Shown here one piece after another: positions 59,901 to 64,000 of a DNA stretch of 64,000 nt. The translations under genes and the position numbers were made by a program. The notes below the pieces were generated by a model, which was given only the letters and a program-made list of their open reading frames with translations, was not told the origin of the DNA and made no database searches. Where the stretch lies: contig CM075851.1 of the NCBI GenBank assembly GCA_037975125.1, forward strand, positions 127,084,981-127,148,980, given 5' to 3'. Each line of letters begins with the position of its first letter. The first letter of the stretch is position 1. Origin of the DNA: Latrodectus hesperus. Taxonomy: Eukaryota > Arthropoda > Arachnida > Araneae > Theridiidae.

Positions 59901-61186
59901 TTTTTTTAATAATACATGATTGTCATTTGAGCATATTCAAAACATCAAAAATCAGATAAAAAATTTCACATTTAAACCGAAAACTCATTTTTGTTTTCAA
60001 TAATTGTCTTACATATTAATATTTTAATATAATATATGCATACACAGGGAAGTAGGCAAGCCTCAGACTCTACCTAAAGGTTAAGGGGGATGGAATACTT
60101 GGGTATCACCAAGCACTTGGTAATTTTGAATCAGAACCAGGTGAAGAGGTAACACCTGATCTGACACCTTCCTCTCCTTAATCAGACCACACTAGTAAAA
60201 TGACTTTGGATGTTTAATTAATGTAAACATGTCCCAAACCCATTTAGCTCCAGCAACCCAGTGTAGGAGAATATGGTCTCTTATTTTTGCCTGCTGCAAA
60301 TGATGCTTCATTTTGCTGATCTTAAGGGAAGGGCATGAAGCACTGAACTGTTGGAACTTTAATAATGTAATACAAGAGTTTCACTTTCCTACCAAACTTA
60401 ATTTCAGAATTATATCTACATGACTGAATTATTTTTTATGTGTCATCAAAAAATTTCTTAGATTTTTTTAAATTGAAATCAAATGGAAAAGAAAATCAAT
60501 TGACAAATTTTTGTTCTTTGTGACATTTATTTGACAAAGTGCGTGACTGTATCTGAGACTAGCAAGAAAAAAAAAAGCTGGTTGCAATAAGAAATGCAGT
60601 GATTATTTAAAGAAAATTTCAAAATCCTGATTAATTACCTCAAATGACTAAAAGCTTTTCCTTTAATACAATACAACAAACTTTGTTTTTAGATTTTTAA
60701 TTTTTCTTAGATTGATTTTTTTTAGTGTTAAATTATTAAGTATATTATGAAAAGAAATTTAATTATTAAATAAGACACAGTGATTGTGATTTATTACTGA
60801 AGTATGAATACTATAATAATTTATTAGAATTTTTTATATTTGTTAGCTAGTGAATTAAAATATTTTATTATTAGAAGTTAAATTTCTTAAATTATTTAAA
60901 ATCATTAAAAGTACAATTTTTTTGCTTACTGAATTTTGAAAATATTTAATATCAAAATATTAATTATGCTGATATTATTTTTAATTTATATATTTCTTTA
61001 TATATTTTATTTTTAGATAATTATGGTTCTACATGGGAAAATCCTTTCTTTTACCTTTGGATTGTATTTGGTTTCATTAGTTCAATTTATACTTATATAT
61101 GGGATATAAAAATGGATTGGGGATTGTTTGACTCTAATACTGGGGAAAATCCATTTTTGCGAGAAGAGATAGTTTACTCCTCCCCA
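32636..61186 (+). CDS. XPR1: XPR1-type phosphate exporter (SPX-EXS protein), 13 exons, 3' end beyond window
   Basis: Thirteen exons join in perfect phase into 1,626 nt (542 residues): 32636-32704, 33075-33126, 33203-33304, 43183-43279, 43363-43522, 43607-43708, 45611-45691, 48003-48081, 49498-49685, 50275-50454, 54928-55075, 57021-57218, 61017-61186. All introns are GT-AG. The protein starts [20 protein letters not shown]. Residues 1 to ~180 are the SPX domain, with the basic helix [11 protein letters not shown] (150-160; K153, K156, K157, K160) that binds inositol pyrophosphates. Transmembrane helices start at ~228. The EXS domain begins near 380 ([11 protein letters not shown]385) and includes RRYRDTK (450-456), GKYSTTFF (466-473) and [11 protein letters not shown]1 exports inorganic phosphate across the plasma membrane and in mammals doubles as a gammaretrovirus receptor. 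Vertebrate XPR1 has ~696 residues, so ~120-150 C-terminal residues are missing to the right. No frameshift or stop interrupts the frame. Confidence 0.95.
33075..33126 (+). CDS. XPR1: XPR1 exon 2
   Basis: 52 nt after acceptor TTTTTGTAG; encodes [17 protein letters not shown] plus one base. It aligns with the vertebrate KEMLYAA...APS segment of the SPX domain. Donor GTAAAT; leaves in phase 1. Confidence 0.9.
33203..33304 (+). CDS. XPR1: XPR1 exon 3 (SPX)
   Basis: 102 nt encoding [19 protein letters not shown] then [15 protein letters not shown]. This is the conserved SPX helix CEKEL.KINTF. Acceptor CCTTTTTAG, donor GTAAGC, phase 1 to phase 1. The following intron is 9.9 kb and holds most of the LINE insertions. 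Confidence 0.93.
33620..36840 (-). mobile_element. RTE-like non-LTR retrotransposon, near full length, degraded
   Basis: Read on the minus strand. It begins with a leader containing [15 protein letters not shown] (~36640). An AP-type endonuclease follows: [20 protein letters not shown] (~36510), [20 protein letters not shown] (~36230), and the late motif [16 protein letters not shown] (~35800). A linker with [12 protein letters not shown] (~35240) leads to a reverse transcriptase region (35000-34000) in broken frames. The 3' tail reads [16 protein letters not shown] (~33780). Several stops and frameshifts are present. It lies antisense inside XPR1 intron 3. Confidence 0.85.
35366..35983 (-). 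pseudogene. RTE LINE endonuclease C-terminus and linker ORF
   Basis: The longest surviving open frame of the LINE, 205 codons. It starts in the endonuclease ([20 protein letters not shown]) and includes the catalytic SDH motif ([13 protein letters not shown]), then a basic linker toward the reverse transcriptase. Part of a decayed polyprotein, not a separate gene. The upstream endonuclease GDFNAK motif is altered to LDDLYAK at ~36105, which would affect catalysis. Confidence 0.75.
37453..37478. repeat. A26 homopolymer
   Basis: 26 consecutive A. It could be a retroposon tail, but no matching body or target duplication was recognised upstream. Similar runs occur at 45745-45766 (22 A) and 53849-53872 (24 A). 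Confidence 0.85.
37868..38057. repeat. Unclassified interspersed repeat, copy B
   Basis: Same orientation as copy A at 27770-27955. It lies in XPR1 intron 3, ~150 bp before the RNase H LINE fragment. Confidence 0.65.
38215..39302 (+). mobile_element. RNase H-bearing non-LTR retrotransposon fragment
   Basis: Plus strand in XPR1 intron 3. After a short upstream frame (38225-38479), a +1 shift leads into a ribonuclease H domain: [20 protein letters not shown] (~38475), [14 protein letters not shown] (~38575), [12 protein letters not shown] (~38653) and [20 protein letters not shown] (~38772). These are the D-E-D-D type residues. A C-terminal tail follows with LLTGHCHLK (~39055) and [20 protein letters not shown] (~39171) ending GLFK stop (39302). 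This matches LINEs of the I/R1/LOA group with RNase H. 5' truncated. Confidence 0.82.
40649..40678. repeat. (AAAC)n / (GAAC)n microsatellite
   Basis: AAACAAACAAACAAAC then GAATGAACGAAC; a short tetranucleotide tract in XPR1 intron 3. Confidence 0.7.
40741..41030 (+). mobile_element. tRNA-derived SINE, family 2, with poly-A tail
   Basis: Plus orientation. AATGGCTGAGTGGTTAGCGT (box A) and CCCGGTTCGGGCATGGAT (box B region), a body containing CCTATAAACGGGTTTGTGGT and CGCCTCCGTGACTTGGTTCA, ending in an A-run. CTGGTTTT on both sides is a likely target duplication. It lies in XPR1 intron 3. The reverse-oriented copy at 29014-29317 shares the whole body. Confidence 0.88.
42480..43090 (-). mobile_element. 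Antisense fragment of an RNase H-bearing LINE
   Basis: Minus strand: [20 protein letters not shown] (~43040-42985) is the RT C-terminal (I.RPI.TYAS..W) motif. [16 protein letters not shown] follows, then degraded sequence and [10 protein letters not shown] (~42660-42632), the start of RNase H. Frameshifts and stops are present. It ends ~90 bp before XPR1 exon 4. Confidence 0.65.
43183..43279 (+). CDS. XPR1: XPR1 exon 4 (SPX linker)
   Basis: 97 nt encoding [20 protein letters not shown] then [11 protein letters not shown]. It corresponds to the helix and loop after KINTF. The loop is shorter than in vertebrates, as is common in arthropod copies. Acceptor ACTTATAG, donor GTAATT; leaves in phase 2. 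Confidence 0.88.
43363..43522 (+). CDS. XPR1: XPR1 exon 5 (InsPP-binding core of SPX)
   Basis: 160 nt encoding ..[20 protein letters not shown] then [15 protein letters not shown]. This block is almost invariant between animals. The lysines of [11 protein letters not shown] form the polyphosphate-sensing surface. Acceptor TTTTCTAG, donor GTAATT; ends in phase 0. Confidence 0.95.
43607..43708 (+). CDS. XPR1: XPR1 exon 6
   Basis: 102 nt, 34 codons, [20 protein letters not shown] then [14 protein letters not shown]. It aligns with the G(A)(D/N)WR...VAPFY segment of XPR1 after the SPX core. Acceptor TTCTAATAG, donor GTTAGT. Confidence 0.9.
45611..45691 (+). CDS. XPR1: XPR1 exon 7
   Basis: 81 nt, 27 codons, [20 protein letters not shown] then [22 protein letters not shown] is a diagnostic XPR1 stretch between SPX and the membrane domain. 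Acceptor AATTCGTAG, donor GTAGAT. Confidence 0.93.
46090..46205 (+). mobile_element. SINE family 1, 3' fragment
   Basis: TAGTGGGTTTGGAATCCACT then GTAGGTCCTAGTCTAATTAG and TGCAAAGAATGATCGTTTAG. This is the 3' body of the family, without tRNA-like head. Confidence 0.6.
46380..46540 (+). mobile_element. SINE family 1, 5'-decayed copy
   Basis: The body starts near CCCATCTTGGGTGGGAATGC and continues TAGTGGTTTGGATTCCACAT and CTTAATCTAATTAGCCC. The box A half is not recognisable. Confidence 0.6.
47160..47350 (+). mobile_element. SINE family 1, older copy
   Basis: CTGGCAGCCAAAGGTTAGTA, then CATGGGTTCAACTCCAG and a decayed body ending TGAAAAATGACCATTGAGC. Same orientation as its neighbours. Confidence 0.65.
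47515..47678 (+). mobile_element. SINE family 1, older copy
   Basis: Degraded copy: TTGAATAGTTAGTGCACTGG (box A remnant), GTTCAGTTCCAATC (box B remnant), then GTAGGTCCTGGTCTAATTAG. It directly precedes the young copy at 47688. Confidence 0.7.
47688..47878 (+). mobile_element. tRNA-derived SINE, family 1 (young copy)
   Basis: Plus orientation with GCTGGCAGCCGAATGGTTAG (box A region) and GTGGGTTCGAATCCCACC (box B), then the body TTCGGAATCCACTTTAAGCC and a CAAACCAAACCAACCAAC tail. Flanked by CAGTCCTCA at 47679-47687 and 47879-47887. It lies in XPR1 intron 7, just before an (AT)n tract. Confidence 0.88.
47894..47939. repeat. (AT)n microsatellite
   Basis: 46 bases of AT repeat between a SINE and XPR1 exon 8. 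Confidence 0.95.
48003..48081 (+). CDS. XPR1: XPR1 exon 8 (first membrane helix)
   Basis: 79 nt encoding [20 protein letters not shown] then CAVIIS. The hydrophobic run is transmembrane helix 1. Acceptor TTTAATTTAG, donor GTAAGT; ends in phase 1. Confidence 0.9.
49498..49685 (+). CDS. XPR1: XPR1 exon 9
   Basis: 188 nt encoding residues 248-310. It includes [20 protein letters not shown] then [19 protein letters not shown], i.e. transmembrane helix 2 and the highly conserved YGWR.(A/S)[10 protein letters not shown] motif. Acceptor TTCATTTTCAG, donor GTAGTT; ends in phase 0. Confidence 0.94.
50275..50454 (+). CDS. XPR1: XPR1 exon 10 (membrane helices 3-4)
   Basis: 180 nt, 60 codons, with two hydrophobic helices ([20 protein letters not shown] and [14 protein letters not shown]) followed by [18 protein letters not shown], matching the vertebrate NPTKTFYYKSRFWLL region. 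Acceptor TTTTATTTTAG, donor GTAGGT. Confidence 0.93.
50455..54927. other. XPR1 intron 10, no recognisable insertions
   Basis: 4.5 kb of A+T-rich sequence with an A24 run at 53849. A slightly G+C-richer patch at ~53200-53340 may be an old SINE, but no boxes were readable. Confidence 0.5.
54928..55075 (+). CDS. XPR1: XPR1 exon 11 (start of EXS domain)
   Basis: 148 nt encoding [20 protein letters not shown] then [32 protein letters not shown] is the EXS signature; D385 aligns with the transport-site aspartate of human XPR1 (D398 by offset). Acceptor TATTTCTCAG, donor GTAATC; ends in phase 1. Confidence 0.95.
55933..56221. mobile_element. 289-bp hAT-like MITE with G+C-rich ends
   Basis: AGGGGTGTTTGTG (from 55933) and CACAAACACCCCT (to 56221) are perfect inverted repeats. 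They are flanked by GTTAAATC (55925-55932) and GTTAAATG (56222-56229), a 7-of-8 match to an 8-bp duplication, as for hAT. Next to the ends are runs of CCGGGG/CCCCGG, including the palindrome CCCCGGAATTCCGGGG (~55959-55974). There is no coding capacity. It sits in XPR1 intron 11. Confidence 0.85.
57021..57218 (+). CDS. XPR1: XPR1 exon 12 (EXS)
   Basis: 198 nt encoding residues 420-485, including [20 protein letters not shown] and [14 protein letters not shown]. These are the most conserved EXS motifs and contain basic residues lining the phosphate path. Acceptor TTCATTTTAG, donor GTGAGA; ends in phase 1. Confidence 0.95.
57219..61016. other. XPR1 intron 12
   Basis: A+T-rich apart from the repeat-like segment at 60050-60370. 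No open frame with protein-like composition was seen. Confidence 0.5.
60050..60370 (+). repeat. G+C-richer repeat-like segment in XPR1 intron 12
   Basis: A 320-bp patch clearly less A+T-rich than its surroundings (GGGAAGTAGGCAAGCCTCAG.., ..CCAAGCACTTGGTAATTTT..). Its wording resembles leader regions of LINEs, but no protein motif could be pinned down. The ends are unclear. Confidence 0.3.
61017..61186 (+). CDS. XPR1: XPR1 exon 13 (EXS), last exon in window
   Basis: 170 nt encoding residues 486-542, with [20 protein letters not shown] then [20 protein letters not shown] and EIVYSSP. Acceptor TTTATTTTTAG, donor GTAAGT, phase 0. The next expected block (KAYYY..AI..D..LRF) was not found in 61187-64000, so the intron runs past the window. 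Confidence 0.95.
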
Positions 61187-61849
61187 GTAAGTAAAACTAA
61201 TAATTGAATATTTTTCTTTATAAAATAGTTAGCTTGTGTAAATATATAAACATGAGTTTATCATGTTTTTATATTTTTATAAACATAAGTTTTTTAAAAC
61301 AAAAGTTTTAGAAAACTCATGTATTTTAAAACAAGTAGAATTTTTTAAAACAAAAGTTTATTCTTAATTATAGTGTTATTTTTTGTTAGTTAAAATTCTT
61401 ATACATAGTAAGATTAATTTTTTTTTTAAATTTTTGTTTGGTTTATGAGGACAAATAGAATAATTGTACACTTTTACTGTTTTGAATATTGAGACTGGAA
61501 TATTCTTAAAAATTAACATATTTAAAGTATTTTGTAGGTATATTTTTTAACAGTATTACTCTTCAATATTTAATGAAGTTTTTTTTTATAACTATTGTTA
61601 GTTTTTAGTATTTTATTTAGGTTATTATTCATGAGGTATAATATGGAGATCTCATTGAAGATAAGGCAAATAGGATAGGTTCACATTGAATTATATTTTT
61701 TAAAAAACAAATAGGGGCAGAAATGGTAGAAATACTGTAAACTTATGTGTACACATACATTGAAATAATTTTTTTCCCAACTTTCTTTATTCTTATTCTT
61801 TTAGCGTCGATAAATTTTTATTTTATTTTATGTGACAAAAATATAATGT

Positions 61850-62025
61850 ATAAAAAATGTTATTTTTTGTCACACCCACATTATCTGCATTATATATTTT
61901 CAACTATTTATTTAAAAATTTGCCACAAATTATGCTGCTGGGGGTTATGCAACGTTTTTTCTTTTACTCAGAAAAAGTCTTGCAGATAATGTGCGGTTGT
62001 GAATTATATATAGGAAAATACTGTA
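61850..62025. mobile_element. Solo terminus related to the 2335-3235 element
   Basis: The stretch ending ..GCAGATAATGTGCGGTTGTG and AATTATATATAGGAAAATAC at ~62015 matches, in order, the right end of the element at 2335-3235 (..CAGATTATCCGCGG.. then ..GGATTATATGCAGGAAAATA). The other end is not evident. Confidence 0.35.
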
Positions 62026-63191
62026 ATTGATGCATTTATATTTTACTCAAAGACTTTTTTTGCTTAGATTTTTTTGTTTTGTAAATTTTTGCTTAGCTAC
62101 AAAAGTTTTACTGAAAATAAAAATACTGCAGATATCTTATATATGTGCATATTTCTAACAGAATAATCTGTGACTGAATAAATTTATATGAGTCTTACAA
62201 TACCAATATATGGCTCTTCATGACATATGTATATGTATTTCATATAAAACTTTTCTGACTCAAAATTGACAAAAACATTGAAATAAATTTCATATTAGTT
62301 GTAAATTAAAAATATTTATTTACAAAGATAAAAAAGTAATATAATGATAATAAGACAAAGAAGTGTTATATTTTAAAATATGAATATGTATATAATTGTA
62401 CATTTATTTAGTTTAACTGAATGTATAACAACTAAACAAAATAGTGAAAAAAAGAAAAACTTTTGTTTCTAGTGAGTTGGGCTGATATTGGTCTGAATTA
62501 CAGCTTGTATCCAACATTGTATTGACAAATAAAGATCATTCACAAAGTTTAATGTAATTCACAATCATTACTTCTGTGGAGTTGTCTGAAATTCCTGTAG
62601 TGTGATTGACGTAGAGAATCATGTAAATAATATTTTCTCTAAAAAATCCCTCAAAAGTTCAGTGGTGTTAAGATCAGGAGATCTAGGCATGTAGGATTTG
62701 TTACCTCTAATCATGTTTTAGCACTGCAAGCTATGTATACAGATGTATTGTTATCTTGGAATCAAGGACATTCTCCAAGAAAAAAAAATCTGTTGCAAAA
62801 GGATGTAAATTATCTCTTAGAATACTGCAATAATGTTTACTTTCTCCCTAAGGTAATTGAGTGGCTCAAAGCCACATCAAAATACTGCTCATCATTACAA
62901 AACTTCCACCATATTTTAACATAAAATGCTCCTGTCACTGTTTATCAAACAAACACTTGTTCAGTGGTCTGAAATAATGTAAATTAATTTTTTTTTAAAC
63001 TGTGTGTGTGTGTTACCCATTCTTTTTGTTCAGTTTTTGTGATTTCTGTATCATACAACTGTCTTCACTTCATAGCAATCTGCAATGAAACTAATGCCTT
63101 CTTTACTATGAATGCTATTGCATACAGTTCCCATTATATAGTTTTGGTAGATATGGAGTTCTGGAAACTATTTTTCATCTGCATTGGTACT

Positions 63192-63355
63192 GTGCAGGCA
63201 GCCGAACAGTTAATGCTCTAGCCTCCAGTTTATTAGTTCATGGATTGAAATCCCACGTTGAATATGGATGTTCTTGGTTTGGAATTCCCTTAAGACTGTA
63301 AGTCCTATTTAATTAGCCCTTGTGTGTAAAAACTGACCTCTAAGAGATAAACTAA
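63192..63355 (+). mobile_element. SINE family 1, degraded copy
   Basis: TGCAGGCAGCCGAACAGTTA (box A region), TTCATGGATTGAAATCCCAC (box B remnant), then GTAAGTCCTATTTAATTAGC. It interrupts the Tc1-like relic. Confidence 0.65.
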
Positions 63356-63591
63356 CTAATCATACCATCTGGATTGTTGTATGTGGCTTTATATTCTCTT
63401 ACTTTTGGATAAATATCTTTTTGTCTATCCTGGTTGGTCAACTTCAATCTTTACACACAGTTTTGCTTTGCAGAAGACATTTCCCAATTTTGTGTAGGGT
63501 GTCATAATCCGTAACACATCGATTCTTATAGCACTCATGGTCATAAGTCATTATAGATATACATGCTCTTATGAAACTAATTCCTATTATA

Positions 63592-63636
63592 TCCAATGTG
63601 AAGAGACTTCTTGAAGTCATGTCTCTTCACATTGGA
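63592..63636. repeat. 16-bp perfect hairpin
   Basis: TCCAATGTGAAGAGAC (63592-63607) and GTCTCTTCACATTGGA (63621-63636) with a 13-nt loop. It lies inside the presumed N-terminal part of the Tc1-like relic. Confidence 0.55.
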
Positions 63637-63721
63637 CATAATGGTGCTTTGCTGGAAGCAGAAGTTTCTCAAAAGTCTTTTAGACTAGTAAATATTTAAT
63701 TGATACATTCCCTTATGTTGC

Positions 63722-64000
63722 TACGAGGGTTACTCTGAAATTTTTGAGATACGCGCAGACGAGAATTTACAAAATAAAAATAACAGTTTAATTTTAAAGT
63801 ACAAAGTGTTTTAACACAGAAGACGATTTTTTACTGACTTACTTCAACTTGTTTAGCGTGGAATAAATTTTAAACAGAAGAGAAAATGGAGTTGATGCGA
63901 GAACATTTTCGCGCTTTGATTTTCTACGATTTCAAAGCAGGATTAAATCAAAAAGAATGCGTTCAACGGTTGTAATTAGCATTTGGTGATGAATCTCCAG
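63722..64000 (+). mobile_element. mariner element, 5' portion cut by the window end
   Basis: TA (63722-63723) followed by CGAGGGTTACTCTGAAATTT, a mariner-type terminal repeat. A transposase start follows at 63886 with MELMREHFRALIFYDFKAGL, the N-terminal helix-turn-helix of mariner transposases, then NQKECVQRL. A premature TAA lies at 63973-63975 before LAFGDESP, so this copy is inactive unless it is read through. The 3' half is outside the window. Confidence 0.88.

Larger units (their letters stand above)
62460..63680 (-). pseudogene. Tc1-like transposase relic, split by a SINE
   Basis: Minus strand: VKYGGSFVM (~62925, cf. K.GGGSVMVWG), ILRDNLHPFATDFFF (~62850-62770) and PRSPDLNTTELLRDFLERIL (~62690-62640, the PSQSPDLNPIE.LW region). 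This order is typical of Tc1/Tc3 transposases. Stops occur throughout. The region 63360-63680, beyond a degraded SINE, may be its N-terminal part and holds a 16-bp hairpin. Confidence 0.5.

Noticed and set aside
1..64000. CRISPR array or prokaryotic operon
   Set aside because: No regular spacer-repeat pattern; exon-intron genes and SINEs show nuclear eukaryotic DNA.

Overview
The window is eukaryotic, nuclear and strongly A+T-rich. Genes are split into short exons by GT-AG introns of up to ~10 kb, and most G+C-richer patches are transposon relics. Two conserved animal genes are recognisable from exon translations. The mix of RTE and RNase H-bearing LINEs, tRNA-derived SINEs, Tigger, hAT, Merlin, mariner and a THAP gene suggests an arthropod (an arachnid would fit). 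That taxonomic call is inference.

Left part (1-14.3 kb, minus strand): the start of a PYM (partner of Y14 and Mago) gene. Exon 2 is at 1952-2045 and the ATG exon at 11795-11831. The intron between them is packed with relics: a TIR element with solo-type ends, a SINE with perfect target duplication, LINE fragments, a complete-ended but internally deleted Tigger, a Merlin relic and a second Tigger-like relic. The PYM promoter and first exon are duplicated at ~13.27-14.02 kb. The two copies differ by a ~0.8 kb segment, present only in the first, that carries a complete 115-codon THAP zinc-finger ORF.

Middle part (14.3-32.6 kb): gene-poor. It holds a possible lone first exon on the minus strand (22498-22545), a hAT relic, a 3.17 kb hAT element with perfect ends and 8-bp target duplications but a decayed transposase, another decayed Tigger/pogo copy, SINEs of two families, hairpins and unclassified repeats.

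Right part (32.6-64 kb, plus strand): thirteen in-phase exons of an XPR1-type phosphate exporter, from the initiator ATG (32636) to the EXS domain (61186). They encode 542 residues; the C-terminal exons lie beyond the window. Its introns hold an antisense RTE LINE, two RNase H-type LINE fragments, a full SINE with poly-A tail, a cluster of five SINE copies, and a 289-bp hAT-like MITE. Past the last visible exon are a Tc1-like relic and the 5' end of a mariner with a premature stop.

Functionally, PYM acts in exon-junction-complex recycling, XPR1 exports phosphate under inositol-pyrophosphate control, and the THAP protein would be a DNA-binding factor. Nothing suggests these genes work together. 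No tRNA, rRNA or CRISPR array was found; tRNA-like boxes all belong to SINEs.
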